64,000 bases of DNA, taken from contig OZ007012.1 in the NCBI GenBank assembly GCA_963931435.1, positions 1,054,001-1,118,000 on the forward strand, written 5' to 3'. The DNA is from Coprousia sp963931435 (lineage in GTDB: Bacteria > Actinomycetota > Coriobacteriia > Coriobacteriales > Coriobacteriaceae). The translations under genes and the position numbers were made by a program. Under the pieces are notes generated by a model that saw nothing but the letters and a program-made list of their open reading frames with translations, had not been told where the DNA came from and did no database searches. Shown one piece after another: positions 40,597 through 49,766 of this stretch; the first letter of the stretch is position 1, and the number at the start of each line of letters is the position of its first letter.

Positions 40597-42693
40597 ATGG
40601 CCGAGACCCGTGATTTCCTGTTTGAGATCGGCACCGAGGAGATGCCCTCTGCACCGCTCATGAACGCCGTCAAGCAGTTCGGTCCGCTTGTGGAGCGCGG
40701 CCTTTCCGAGGCCGGGCTCGCCCATGGCGAGGTGCGCATCATCTCGTCGCCGCGCCGCCTTGCCGTTATCGTGACCGACGTTGCCACCGCAACCGACGAG
40801 GTCCATGAGGTCAAGCGCGGCCCCGCGGCGTCCATCGCCTTCGAGGCGGACGGCAACCCCACCAAGGCGGCCGAGGGCTTTGCGCGCAAGTGCGGCGTGC
40901 CCGCGACCGAGCTCATCCGTCGCGAGGACACCGACGGTCGCGAGTACGTCTTTGCCGAGAAGAACATCCCCTCCGCCCCGGCTGAGCCTATCCTTTCCGC
41001 ACTCTGCGAGCGCGTGATCGCTGGGCTCGAGTGGCCCAACTACCGCAGCCAGCGCTGGGGTTCCACGCACGAGACCTTCGTTCGACCGATCCGCTGGCTC
41101 TGCGTGCTCCTGGGGAGCGAGGTCGTGCCCGTCCGTTATGCAGACGTCGTCTCGGGCAATACCACTCGTGGGCACCGCGTGCTGGGGCCGGGCGAGCATG
41201 TCGTGGCCGAGCCCGCCGTCTACGAGCAGGTGCTCGAGGAGGCCGGCGTGCTCTCCGAGGAGCGCCGCCGCGCCGTCATCGCCGAGGGTATCGCGCGTGT
41301 TGAGGCCGAGCGTTCGGGCGCGCACGTCGACACGCCCAAGAAGGTGCTCGACGAGGTCGTGAACCTCTGCGAGTGGCCGACGGTGCTCGTGGGGCGCTTC
41401 GATGAGGAGTTCCTCGCCGTCCCGCACGAGATCATCTGCGAGTCGATGCTCTCCAACCAGCGCTATTTCCCCATCTACGACGCTTCGGGCGCGCTCACCC
41501 GTGAGTTCGTGGTGGTCGCCAACGGGCGCCCCGAGTGCGCCGAGACCATCATCGACGGCAACGAGCGCGTGGTCCGCGCCCGCCTCTACGACGCCAAGTT
41601 CTTCTACGATGAGGACCTCAAGGTCTCGCTCGAGGAGTTCCGTTCGCGTCTGGCCGAGGTCGCCTTCCAGGAGAAGCTCGGGAGCGTCCTTGCCAAGTCG
41701 GAGCGCATCGAGGACCTCGCTCTCGCCATCGCTCACGAAGCGCGCGTGGGCGCCAACACCGCCTCCGACGCGCAGCGCGCCGCCCATTTCGCCAAGGCTG
41801 ATCTCGTGTCCGGTGCGGTGGTGGAGTTTACGAGCCAGCAGGGCGTGATGGGCGGCTACTACGCGCTCGCCGCGGGCGAGACGCCGGAGGTTGCCGCGGC
41901 GATCCGCGACCATTACCGTCCGCGCTTTGCCGGCGATGCCCTCCCCGAGGGCACGGCCGGTTGCATCGTGGCCGTGGCCGACAAGCTCGACACCATCGCG
42001 GGCATGTTCGCCATCGGCGAGCCCCCGACGGGCTCCAAGGACCCGTTTGCGCTCCGTCGCTCGGCCATCGGCGTGATCAACATCTTGCGCGAGCGCTTGG
42101 GCTGCGGCTATGAGACGCTCGTGGAGGCTGCGCTCGACGCATATGCCGAGCAGGGTATCGTCTTTGATAAGGACGAGGTTGCCGCGGCCGTGTGCGACTT
42201 TTTGAAGGGCCGCATGGAGCAGATGGCGCGCGACGCGCACGTGCCGGCCGACGTTGTGACCGCTGTCTCGGCGGGCAGTGTCTCCGCTCCGGCCGACTTC
42301 TTCGCACTCGCCGAGGCGCTCCGCGACGCGCGCGAGAGCGACCCCGAGACCTTTGAGAACCTCGCCGTAGCCTACGCCCGCGCAAGCCATCTCGCCGATG
42401 CGACGCTGGGCGTGGAGGTTGACGAGTCGCTTATGGGCGAGGCCGAGCGCGAGCTCCTCCTCGCAACGGACGCCGCCCGCGACGCCGTCGCGCTCGCGCT
42501 CGAGAAGAAGGATTTCGCCGCGGTCATCGCCTCGCTCGCGGCGCTCCGCGAGCCCATCGACCGCTTCTTCGAGGACGTCATGGTCATGGACGAGGACCCG
42601 GCGCTCCGTGCGAACCGCCTCAAGCTCCTCAACCGCTTTGAGGCCGTCTTCGCCGATGTCGCCGACATGGGCGCGCTCGCCAAGAAGAAGTAG
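40597..42693 (+). CDS. glyS: Glycyl-tRNA synthetase beta subunit
   Basis: The tRNA-binding subunit, 698 residues, starting FLFEIGTEEMP and containing ISSPRRLAVIV, the HETFVRPIRWL segment, and FFYDEDLK. The C-terminal anticodon-binding DALR-like part includes RFFEDVMVMDED. ATG 40597 follows GGGGAGGTGG and begins one base after glyQ. Roughly ten Phe codons are TTT, whereas nearby genes use TTC almost only. Confidence 0.97.
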   Translation: MAETRDFLFEIGTEEMPSAPLMNAVKQFGPLVERGLSEAGLAHGEVRIISSPRRLAVIVTDVATATDEVHEVKRGPAASIAFEADGNPTKAAEGFARKCGVPATELIRREDTDGREYVFAEKNIPSAPAEPILSALCERVIAGLEWPNYRSQRWGSTHETFVRPIRWLCVLLGSEVVPVRYADVVSGNTTRGHRVLGPGEHVVAEPAVYEQVLEEAGVLSEERRRAVIAEGIARVEAERSGAHVDTPKKVLDEVVNLCEWPTVLVGRFDEEFLAVPHEIICESMLSNQRYFPIYDASGALTREFVVVANGRPECAETIIDGNERVVRARLYDAKFFYDEDLKVSLEEFRSRLAEVAFQEKLGSVLAKSERIEDLALAIAHEARVGANTASDAQRAAHFAKADLVSGAVVEFTSQQGVMGGYYALAAGETPEVAAAIRDHYRPRFAGDALPEGTAGCIVAVADKLDTIAGMFAIGEPPTGSKDPFALRRSAIGVINILRERLGCGYETLVEAALDAYAEQGIVFDKDEVAAAVCDFLKGRMEQMARDAHVPADVVTAVSAGSVSAPADFFALAEALRDARESDPETFENLAVAYARASHLADATLGVEVDESLMGEAERELLLATDAARDAVALALEKKDFAAVIASLAALREPIDRFFEDVMVMDEDPALRANRLKLLNRFEAVFADVADMGALAKKK

Positions 42694-42710
42694 CCCGTCA
42701 AGGCTATCGG

Positions 42711-42751
42711 GGCGGGCTCGCTCCCTGCGCACGGTATGCGAGCCCGCCTTT
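42711..42751 (+). terminator. Terminator after glyS
   Basis: Ten-base arms GGCGGGCTCG (42711-42720) and CGAGCCCGCC (42739-42748) enclose an 18-base loop, followed by TTT. Confidence 0.75.
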
Positions 42752-42797
42752 GGCCCCATAGCTCCCGCCGATGTTCCGTGGAGAGAAAAAATCCTGC

Positions 42798-42825
42798 TTG
42801 CGCGCGGCGGACGCTTGCGTATACT
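42798..42825 (+). promoter_or_regulatory. Promoter of rplS
   Basis: TTGCGC (42798-42803), 16-base spacer, TATACT (42820-42825), followed by an AT-rich start region. The leader to the rplS ATG is about 60 bases. Confidence 0.65.
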
Positions 42826-42846
42826 TATTTCGTTTGTCAAACCCAC

Positions 42847-42869
42847 GTGCCGGCTCACGGGTGCGGCAC
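42847..42869 (+). promoter_or_regulatory. Hairpin in the rplS leader
   Basis: GTGCCG (42847-42852) pairs with CGGCAC (42864-42869) in the 5' untranslated region of rplS. It could be a ribosomal-protein leader, but there is no direct evidence for autoregulation. Confidence 0.4.
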
Positions 42870-42894
42870 CTCTGGACAAGAGTGAGGAATTGAA

Positions 42895-43236
42895 ATGGAC
42901 TACATCCGCGCTATCGAGCGTCAGCAGATCCGCGAGGACATCCCGCAGGTCCGCGTCGGCGACAACGTCAAAGTGCACTACCGCATCAAGGAGGGCGACC
43001 GCGAGCGCATCCAGGTTTTCCAGGGTGACGTCATCCGCATGAGCGGCGCCGGTGCCCGCGAGACCTTCACCGTCCGCAAGATCTCCTTCGGCGTGGGCGT
43101 CGAGCGCACCTTCCCGCTCCACAGCCCCAAGATCGGCAAGCTCGAGGTCGTGCGCCACGGCCGCGTGCGCCGCGCCAAGCTCTACTACCTTCGCGACCGC
43201 GTGGGCAAGGCGGCGCGCATCCCCGAGAAGCGCTAA
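42895..43236 (+). CDS. rplS: 50S ribosomal protein L19
   Basis: Subunit-interface protein. The 113 residues have VGDNVKVHYRIKEGDRERIQVFQGDVI and GVGVERTFPLHSPKI, typical of L19, ending RVGKAARIPEKR. It has its own promoter and a strong terminator, so it is monocistronic here. In most bacteria rplS follows trmD directly; here lepB and glyQS lie between them. Confidence 0.97.
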   Translation: MDYIRAIERQQIREDIPQVRVGDNVKVHYRIKEGDRERIQVFQGDVIRMSGAGARETFTVRKISFGVGVERTFPLHSPKIGKLEVVRHGRVRRAKLYYLRDRVGKAARIPEKR

Positions 43237-43258
43237 GCTCCAACTCGCTTTAGCATCT

Positions 43259-43286
43259 GGGCCGCCCCGAGGGGCGGCCCTTCTTG
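43259..43286 (+). terminator. Terminator after rplS
   Basis: A strong hairpin with arms GGGCCGCCCC (43259-43268) and GGGGCGGCCC (43271-43280), then TTCTTG. Confidence 0.85.
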
Positions 43287-43381
43287 TATCCGCGCTCGGA
43301 GCACATCGCCTCGGAGCGCAGAGGCCGCATCCGGTCCCTTCGACCTTTATCCCAGAACCACTCCATTCCAGGGGGTGCCCC

Positions 43382-44170
43382 ATGGCAAACCAGCACACGT
43401 CCGCCTCCGCCTCGCAGATCGCCGGCGAGCTCACGAGCGCGGCGTTCGACGAGATTCCCGCCCTCGTGGCGCGCTATTCGGACGATCCGCGCGGGCAGGT
43501 GCGCTCTGCTTGCGCACGGGCGGAGCGACGCCACGCCAAGGAGGCCGCGGAACGCGAGCGCGTGCTCGGCATGTACGCGACGATGCGAGAGCTCGGAGGT
43601 CCGGGCACCGTGGTGGGCGTGGACGAGGTGGGGCGCGGCTCGGTTGCGGGCCCGCTCATGGTCTGCGCGGTGGCGCTTCCCGATGAGCCCATCATCTGGG
43701 GCCTCAATGACTCCAAGAAGCTCTCCGCGGCGCGCCGGGAGCTCCTGGCGGCGCGCATCGCCGAGCACGCGCTGGCCATCGGCTTCGGCCGGGTTGAGGC
43801 CGCCGAGATCGACCGGATGGGCATGGCGCAGGCGCTGCGCCGTGCCGTGGAGTCCGCCGTGGCCGACACGGGTCTCGTTCCCGATTGCGTGCTCATGGAC
43901 GGCAACCCGCTTCATGCCGTGCCGGACGAGCGCGACGTGGTGCACGGGGACGCGCGGGTGGCCTGCATCGCCGCTGCGTCGATCGTCGCCAAGGTCACCC
44001 GTGACGAGCTCATGGTCGAGCTCGATGCGGAGTACCCGGGCTATCACTTCGCTCAGTCGAAGGGATACGCCTCGCCTGAGCACATCACCGCGATCCGCGC
44101 GCGCGGACTCACCGAACAGCATCGTGTGAGCTTTTGTGGAAACTTCCTGCAGACCGAGCCCCTCTTCTAG
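43382..44170 (+). CDS. rnhB: Ribonuclease HII
   Basis: Cleaves RNA in RNA-DNA hybrids, including single ribonucleotides. The 262 residues have a leader of about 75 residues and then VVGVDEVGRGSVAGPLMVCAV with the catalytic Asp-Glu pair, LNDSKKLS, the DG motif in LMDGNPLH, AAASIVAKVTRDELM, and the HITAIRARGLTEQHR end. Start ATG 43382 follows GGGGGTG. The 165 bases downstream, before yraN, show no recognisable signal. Confidence 0.94.
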   Translation: MANQHTSASASQIAGELTSAAFDEIPALVARYSDDPRGQVRSACARAERRHAKEAAERERVLGMYATMRELGGPGTVVGVDEVGRGSVAGPLMVCAVALPDEPIIWGLNDSKKLSAARRELLAARIAEHALAIGFGRVEAAEIDRMGMAQALRRAVESAVADTGLVPDCVLMDGNPLHAVPDERDVVHGDARVACIAAASIVAKVTRDELMVELDAEYPGYHFAQSKGYASPEHITAIRARGLTEQHRVSFCGNFLQTEPLF

Positions 44171-44335
44171 GCGCCCTCGCCTTCCAATTCCGATTCACCG
44201 CGGCGTCTGAGCTGCCCGGTTGGATTTCGACCGATGCGCGTCCAATCGCCGTCGGATCCTGTTCAGACTCCTTCCGACGTCGTTCAGATCGCCCGTGGAT
44301 GATGGCTCCCAAGTCGCAGACGGAAGGGAGTCAAC

Positions 44336-44833
44336 ATGGGTTACCGTCGCCATCACGCCACCTTCGAGCATGCCGAGATCGACGAGGAGGTGGTGCGCGG
44401 CCCATTCGACCTCGAGGACGAGCGCGGCGCCGTCGAGGACGTCCGGGGGCTCTCCCCGCGCGAGCTCGGCCGCCTCGGCGAGGCCATGGCCGCCGTCTAC
44501 CTCGAGTCGACGGGCTGCACGCTCCTGGAGCGCAACTACCGCTGCCCGGAGGGCGAGGCGGACCTCGTCGCCTTCGACGAGGTCGACGAGTGCGTCGTGC
44601 TGGTCGAGGTGAAGACGCGCCGCGTTCCCGCGGGCCGCGAGGAGCTCTTCCCCGAGGAGGCGGTCGATCGCGCCAAGCGTCGCCGCTACCGGCGCATCGT
44701 GGGGTGCTACGCCATGGAGAACTATCCCGTCCCCGCCATCCGCTTCGACGTGGTCGCCATAGCCTTCACCGACGGGGACACCGCCCACATCGCCCACCAC
44801 TGCGACGTCTTCTCCTGGGAGGCGGAGCTGTGA
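44336..44833 (+). CDS. yraN: YraN/UPF0102 nuclease-like protein
   Basis: Restriction-endonuclease-like fold protein, often linked to natural transformation loci. The 165 residues include GRLGEAMAAVYLESTGCTLLERNYRC and the E-x-D...E-x-K metal motif (GEADLVAFD, LVEVKTRR). The first 35 residues are an acidic extension beyond the usual start. Its stop overlaps the comM GTG. rnhB-yraN-comM-dprA is a common cluster. Confidence 0.9.
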   Translation: MGYRRHHATFEHAEIDEEVVRGPFDLEDERGAVEDVRGLSPRELGRLGEAMAAVYLESTGCTLLERNYRCPEGEADLVAFDEVDECVVLVEVKTRRVPAGREELFPEEAVDRAKRRRYRRIVGCYAMENYPVPAIRFDVVAIAFTDGDTAHIAHHCDVFSWEAEL

Positions 44834-46326
44834 GCGGCTCGTTCGCGGTCCGGGCCGCCTTCATCCGCGGGGTGGAGGCGCGACCGGTCACCGTGGAGGT
44901 GGCGCTCTCGGGAGGGCTTCCCGGCATGCAGATCGTCGGGATGGCTGATTCCGGGGTGCTCGAGGCGCGCGGCCGCATACGGTGCGCCCTGCGGTCAGCC
45001 GGCTTCGAGGTGCCCCGGCGCAGCATCACGGTCAACCTTGCCCCGGGCGACGTGCGCAAGACGGGGACGGGGTTCGATTTCCCCATCGCGGTGGCGATAC
45101 TGGCCGCATCGGGCCAGATACCCCCGGAGGGGCTGGACGGAGCGCTGTTCGTCGGCGAGCTCGCCCTCGACGGCGCCGTCCGGCCCGTGCGCGGCGACGT
45201 AGCGTTCCAGCTGCTCGCGCGCGAGCAGCGCCTCACGCTGATCAGCGCATGGGACCCCGACCACGTCGCGCTCGAGGGAGCGGTCGAAGGAAGGGTGTCC
45301 CATCTCGCCGACCTCGCCCGCGGCGCAACGGGCATCGACGCCGGCTCCGCCCCCGCCCACGCGCAGGAGGCGCCCGACGAGACGCTCGACTTCTCCGACG
45401 TCGTGGGTCAGGAGGTCGCCAAGAGGGGGCTCGCCATCGCGGCGGCGGGCGGGCTGGGTCTCCTCATGGTGGGCGCGCCCGGGTCGGGCAAGACGATGCT
45501 CGCCCGGCGCTCCGTCACCATCCTGCCCGAGCTCGATCGGCAGCGCCAGCAGGAGGCGCTCTGCATACACTCGGTCGTGGGGGAACGCCTGGGAGGTCTT
45601 CTGGCCGGGCGCCGACCGTTCCGCAGCCCGCACCACAGCATCACCGCGGCGGGCCTGATAGGCGGAGGGCGCCCGGTCCGACCCGGCGAGGCGAGCCTCG
45701 CCCACGGAGGGGTGCTCTTCCTCGACGAGCTCGCCGAGTTCTCCGCGAACGTCCTGCAGATGCTGCGCCAGCCCATGGAGGAAGGGGTGGTGCGGCTCGT
45801 CCGGGCCGAGGGGGTGTTCCGCCTCCCCGCCGCGTTCCAGCTCATCGCGGCGAGCAACCCGTGCCCCTGCGGCTATCTGGGCGACCCCGAGGTCCCCTGC
45901 ACCTGCTCGGCGGGAGCGATCGATCGCTACCGCTCCAAGCTGGCGGGGCCGCTCATCGATCGCATCGACATCGTCCTGGAGGTGTCTCGCCCCTCGGCGG
46001 CGGCGGTCATGGAGGGACGCGAGGGGCTCTCGTCGGCTGACCTGCGCGCGATGGTCGCACGCGGCAGGGAGTTCCGTGCGCGGCGCGCCGAACGCTCTGA
46101 GACGCCCGCGGGCGCCTCCCTCGAGGGGAGGCTCGCCGCCCTCGCGCTCGATGGCGCGGCGCGCGACCTCGCGGTCGAGATCGCCGGGACGCAGTGCCTG
46201 ACCGCGCGGGGGATCACGCGCCTGTGCCGGGTGGCGCGCACGATAGCCGACATGGACGGGTCTGAGCGGGTGGGAAGGGGACATCTGCTCGAGGCATCTC
46301 TCTTCCATGGGAGGGGAGCGCTGTGA
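44830..46326 (+). CDS. comM: ComM/YifB family Mg-chelatase-like AAA ATPase
   Basis: ComM is a hexameric helicase that promotes branch migration during transformation. The 498 residues comprise an N-terminal Lon-protease-like fold (about 1-165, GLPGMQIVGMADSGVLE), Walker A GAPGSGKT near 215, the FRSPHHSIT motif, Walker B VLFLDELAEF, and a Cys pair region CPCGYLG...CTC near 335-355. The GTG start overlaps yraN (GTGA); dprA overlaps its end in the same way. Confidence 0.93.
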   Translation: MSGSFAVRAAFIRGVEARPVTVEVALSGGLPGMQIVGMADSGVLEARGRIRCALRSAGFEVPRRSITVNLAPGDVRKTGTGFDFPIAVAILAASGQIPPEGLDGALFVGELALDGAVRPVRGDVAFQLLAREQRLTLISAWDPDHVALEGAVEGRVSHLADLARGATGIDAGSAPAHAQEAPDETLDFSDVVGQEVAKRGLAIAAAGGLGLLMVGAPGSGKTMLARRSVTILPELDRQRQQEALCIHSVVGERLGGLLAGRRPFRSPHHSITAAGLIGGGRPVRPGEASLAHGGVLFLDELAEFSANVLQMLRQPMEEGVVRLVRAEGVFRLPAAFQLIAASNPCPCGYLGDPEVPCTCSAGAIDRYRSKLAGPLIDRIDIVLEVSRPSAAAVMEGREGLSSADLRAMVARGREFRARRAERSETPAGASLEGRLAALALDGAARDLAVEIAGTQCLTARGITRLCRVARTIADMDGSERVGRGHLLEASLFHGRGAL

Positions 46327-47294
46327 GCGGGGAGGGCGCCTTCGGCGACGGCTACGTGGTGGAGCGCGGTGACGCGCGCTACCCGGCGCGACTGGAGGAT
46401 CTGGAGCATCCGCCCGGGAGGCTCTACGTGCGCGGATGCATCGAGATGCTGGCGGGGGAGTGCCTGTCGATCATCGGGACGCGGTGTCCTACGCCCTACG
46501 GCATCGCCGTGACCCAGCTCGCTGCCCGCATGGCGGCGGCGCGTGGGATCGCGGTCGTATCGGGCGGCGCGCGCGGATGCGACCACGCCGCCGGCATCGA
46601 GGCGCTCGAGCGGGGCGGGCGCCACGTGATCGTGCTCGGGGGAGGGGCCGATGTCGCCTACCCGCGCTCGAGCGCGGCGCTCATCGAGCGCACGGTCGCC
46701 TCCGGCGGCGCCGTCCTGTCGCTCCAACCCTGGGGCGCCCCGCCCCGGTCCTTCACCTTCCCGCGGCGCAACCCCGTCATAGCCGCGCTCTCGCGCGCGA
46801 CGTTCATCGCCGAGGCGTCCATCCCCTCCGGCACCTTCTCGACCGCCGAGGCCGCCTCGCAGATCGGCCGCGAGGTGCTCGCGGCGCCCGGCTCCATCTT
46901 CTCGCCCGCCTCGCGAGGCGCCAACTACCTCATCTCGGTGGGGGCGTGCTGCATCGCGGGCGAGAAGGAGCTCGAGGTCGCGCTGCAGCGGGTGTACGGC
47001 GCGCTCGCGCATGACGACTTCCAGGAGCTGCCCGCCCCCGGCGGGACCGCCCGCGAGCGCCGCATCCTGCGCGCCCTCACCGCCACGCCGCTCCCCATCG
47101 AGGCGATCGCGCCCGTGGCGGGGTGCTCGGTGCGTTCGGCGCTCGAGGTCATGAGCCAGCTCATCGTGACCGGCCTCGTGGAGCGCCAGCGCGACGGGCG
47201 CTATGCTGCTTCGGCGAGCGCCCTTCACGCCCAGACGATGATGGGTCACAATAGGGAGCCGGATACGCAGGGAAAGGAAGGCGATCATGGCTAA
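46323..47294 (+). CDS. dprA: DNA processing protein DprA
   Basis: Binds incoming single-stranded DNA and loads RecA. The 323 residues have the Rossmann-like core: SIIGTRCPTPYG near 48, VVSGGARGCDHAAGIEAL near 76, PRRNPVIAALS near 147, and SRGANYLI. A C-terminal winged-helix DML1-like domain (about 240-300) follows. The GTG start overlaps comM. Its end overlaps trmFO by 8 bases, the usual order. No other competence genes occur here. Confidence 0.94.
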   Translation: MSGEGAFGDGYVVERGDARYPARLEDLEHPPGRLYVRGCIEMLAGECLSIIGTRCPTPYGIAVTQLAARMAAARGIAVVSGGARGCDHAAGIEALERGGRHVIVLGGGADVAYPRSSAALIERTVASGGAVLSLQPWGAPPRSFTFPRRNPVIAALSRATFIAEASIPSGTFSTAEAASQIGREVLAAPGSIFSPASRGANYLISVGACCIAGEKELEVALQRVYGALAHDDFQELPAPGGTARERRILRALTATPLPIEAIAPVAGCSVRSALEVMSQLIVTGLVERQRDGRYAASASALHAQTMMGHNREPDTQGKEGDHG

Positions 47295-48621
47295 CGATCG
47301 GGTCGACGTCGTCGGCGGCGGGCTCGCCGGCTGCGAGTGCGCGCTTCAGCTGGCGCGCCGCGGGGTGCCGGTCACGCTGTGGGAGATGCGCCCGGTCGCG
47401 TCTTCGCCGGCGCACCATACCTCGGCGCTCGCCGAGCTCGTCTGCTCCAACTCACTCAAGGCGACGCGTCTCGATTCAGCCGCGGGCCTCCTCAAGGAGG
47501 AGCTCCGCCGCATGGGCTGCGTCCTGCTCGCATGCGCGGAGGAGGCTTCCGTCCCCGCGGGCGGCGCGCTCGCCGTCGACCGCGACGCCTTCTCGCGCGC
47601 CGTCGAGGCCCGTGTCGCGGCGGAGCCCCTCATCGAGGTCGTGCGCGAGGAGGTGACCGAGATACCAGAGGGCAGGGTCGTCATCGCGGCCGGCCCGCTC
47701 TGCTCGCCCGAGCTCGCCGCGCGGGTGCAAGAGCTCGTGGGCGGAGAGGCGCTCTCGTTCTTCGATGCCGCCGCGCCCATCGTGGACGCTGCCTCGCTCG
47801 ATCGCTCGATCCTCTTCACGCAGTCGCGCTACGATGACGCCGCGGGCGGCGACTACCTCAACGCCCCCTTCAGCAAGGAGGAGTACGAGCGCTTCATCGA
47901 CGAGCTCCTCGCGGCCGACCGGGTGGTCCAGAAGGACTTCGAGCGGCGCGACCTCTTCCAGGCCTGCCAGCCCATCGAGGAGGTGGCCCGCACGGGGCGC
48001 GACGCGGTGCGCTTCGGGGCGCTCAAGCCCGTCGGCCTCACCGATCCGCGCACCGGTCGACGTCCCTGGGCGGCGGTGCAGCTGCGCGCAGAGAACCGCG
48101 AGGGGACGGCCTACAACCTCGTGGGATTCCAGACCAACCTCACCTGGCCGGAGCAGCGGCGCGTCTTCCGCATGATCCCCGGTCTCGAGCAGGCGGAGTT
48201 CTTCCGCTACGGCGTCATGCACCGAAACACCTTCGTGGACGCCCCGCACGTGCTCGACCGCACCTTCGCGGTGCTGGGTACGGACGTGCGCCTCGCCGGG
48301 CAGATCTGCGGCACCGAGGGGTACGTCGAGGCAATCGCCTCGGGGCTCCTCGCCGCGCTCAACACCTGCGCCGATATCGCCGGGACGCAGCCTTTGGAGC
48401 TCCCCGCCACGGGCGCGCTCGGATCGCTCGTGGCCTACGCGACCGACCCCGCCACCGAGGGATACCAGCCCATGCATGTGAACTTCGGGCTCGTGCCGCC
48501 GCTCGCGGACGGGCGCCGCCGCTCCAAGCGCGAGCGCTACGCCGCCTACGCTGAGCGCGCGCTGGCCGATCTGGACGCCGTGCTCGCCGAGCGCGGGGAC
48601 CTCTTCCCGGCGGGGGACTGA
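47287..48621 (+). CDS. trmFO: Folate-dependent tRNA U54 methyltransferase
   Basis: Forms ribothymidine-54 using methylene-tetrahydrofolate and FAD. The 444 residues open with the FAD motif DVVGGGLAGCECALQLARRG, then LVCSNSLKAT near 55, SRYDDAAGGDYLNAPF near 179 and FQTNLTWPEQRRVFRMIPGLE. GTEGYVEAIASGLLAA closes the FAD site. Found only in some Gram-positive and deltaproteobacterial lineages, replacing TrmA. Four bases precede xer. Confidence 0.95.
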   Translation: MANDRVDVVGGGLAGCECALQLARRGVPVTLWEMRPVASSPAHHTSALAELVCSNSLKATRLDSAAGLLKEELRRMGCVLLACAEEASVPAGGALAVDRDAFSRAVEARVAAEPLIEVVREEVTEIPEGRVVIAAGPLCSPELAARVQELVGGEALSFFDAAAPIVDAASLDRSILFTQSRYDDAAGGDYLNAPFSKEEYERFIDELLAADRVVQKDFERRDLFQACQPIEEVARTGRDAVRFGALKPVGLTDPRTGRRPWAAVQLRAENREGTAYNLVGFQTNLTWPEQRRVFRMIPGLEQAEFFRYGVMHRNTFVDAPHVLDRTFAVLGTDVRLAGQICGTEGYVEAIASGLLAALNTCADIAGTQPLELPATGALGSLVAYATDPATEGYQPMHVNFGLVPPLADGRRRSKRERYAAYAERALADLDAVLAERGDLFPAGD

Positions 48622-48625
48622 GCCC

Positions 48626-49558
48626 ATGGCGGACGGCGGCCCGTCCGCGGCGCTCTGGAACGCCGTCGACGGCTTCATCGTCTTCATCTCCCGCGTCGAG
48701 GGGCTCTCGCCCGAGACCGTCCGCGCCTACCAGCAGCATCTCGAGGCATTTGCCTCATGGGCCGAGGACCAGGTCGTGGACGGCCTCAAGATCTCCCCGC
48801 GCGCGATGCGGCGCTACGTGGCGCATCTCAGGGAGCGCGGGCTGGCGCCCCGCTCGGTCTCGGCGCACCTCTCGGCCATCCGGTCGCTCTTCCGCTGGTG
48901 CGAGCTCGAGGGGATCGAGGTGTCCGCCGCTGCAGCGGCGGTCCAGGCGCCCAAGATACCGCGCACCCTCCCCAAGACGCTCTCCTCCGACCAGATGGGA
49001 CGGCTCCTCTCCACACCCGATCTCTCCCGCCCGGAGGGACTGCGCGACGCGGCGATGCTGGAGCTGTTCTACGCCACGGGCGCGCGCATCTCCGAGCTCT
49101 CGGGCCTCGACATCGAGTCGATTGACATGCGGGAGGGCACGGCGCGCCTGTTCGGCAAGGGCTCCAAGGAGCGCATCGTGCCGGTGTACCGCCGCGCGCT
49201 CGACGCCGTCGGGGCCTATCTGGAGCGGGGGAGACCCGCCCTCATGGCCGCTGCCGGCGAGCGAGACGAGCCGGGGCGGCGCCGCGCGCTGCTCGTCTCG
49301 CGGCGCGGTCGGCGCATGGACGCGGGGGCCCTGCGCTACCGCTTCCGCGCGCTCGCCCGGCGCGCGGGGCTCCCCGCCGACATCACGCCCCACGCCCTCA
49401 GGCACACCTACGCCACCGACCTCCTCTCGGGCGGGGCGGACCTGCGTAGCGTGCAGGAGCTCCTGGGGCACGCGAGTCTCTCCACCACCCAGCTCTACAC
49501 CCATCTCACGCCGGAGCGCCTCAAGGCGGCGATCCGCGGCGCGCACCCGCGCGCCTAG
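48626..49558 (+). CDS. xerC: Tyrosine recombinase XerC/XerD
   Basis: Chromosome dimer resolution recombinase. The 310 residues have the N-terminal SAM-like core-binding domain and a catalytic domain with Arg 154 (GARISEL), Lys in GKGSKERIVP, HALRHTYA and LGHASLSTTQLYTH with the nucleophile Tyr near 291. Length and housekeeping context (trmFO-xer-rpsB) favour XerC over an integrase, although XerC and XerD cannot be separated here. There are no attachment-site repeats around it. Confidence 0.88.
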   Translation: MADGGPSAALWNAVDGFIVFISRVEGLSPETVRAYQQHLEAFASWAEDQVVDGLKISPRAMRRYVAHLRERGLAPRSVSAHLSAIRSLFRWCELEGIEVSAAAAAVQAPKIPRTLPKTLSSDQMGRLLSTPDLSRPEGLRDAAMLELFYATGARISELSGLDIESIDMREGTARLFGKGSKERIVPVYRRALDAVGAYLERGRPALMAAAGERDEPGRRRALLVSRRGRRMDAGALRYRFRALARRAGLPADITPHALRHTYATDLLSGGADLRSVQELLGHASLSTTQLYTHLTPERLKAAIRGAHPRA

Positions 49559-49595
49559 GGCGCAGGGTCCCGTGCGGACTTTTCGTGCGCGGGCC

Positions 49596-49624
49596 TTGGA
49601 AGCGCGGGCGCGTCCTGCTATCAT
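49596..49624 (+). promoter_or_regulatory. Promoter of rpsB-tsf
   Basis: TTGGAA (49596-49601), 17-base spacer, TATCAT (49619-49624), with TGC just before the -10. This leaves a leader of about 135 bases before rpsB. Confidence 0.75.
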
Positions 49625-49669
49625 CGTTCGGGTTGCCCTAGGGCGACGCGTCATATCACGCACGCGCGA

Positions 49670-49704
49670 CTACCTTCCCGCCGTGGTGCCCGGGCTCAAG
49701 GTAG
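49670..49704 (+). promoter_or_regulatory. Structured leader of rpsB
   Basis: CTACCTT (49670-49676) pairs perfectly with AAGGTAG (49698-49704) in the long GC-rich leader. S2 operons are often autoregulated through leader RNA, so this is a candidate S2-binding element; that role is inference. Confidence 0.45.
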
Positions 49705-49766
49705 CCCCATCCCGGGTGGTGGCGAAGGGTCGACCTCGCGCGGAGGAGAACCACAGGAGGTTTCAC

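Noticed and set aside
40441..43434. Minus-strand frame of 997 codons under glyS and rplS
   Set aside because: Shadow frame. The plus strand encodes GlyS and L19, and the frame crosses their terminators and promoter.
48626..49558. Tyrosine recombinase as a mobile-element integrase
   Set aside because: Short standard XerC length, position between trmFO and rpsB, and no attachment repeats or cargo genes nearby.
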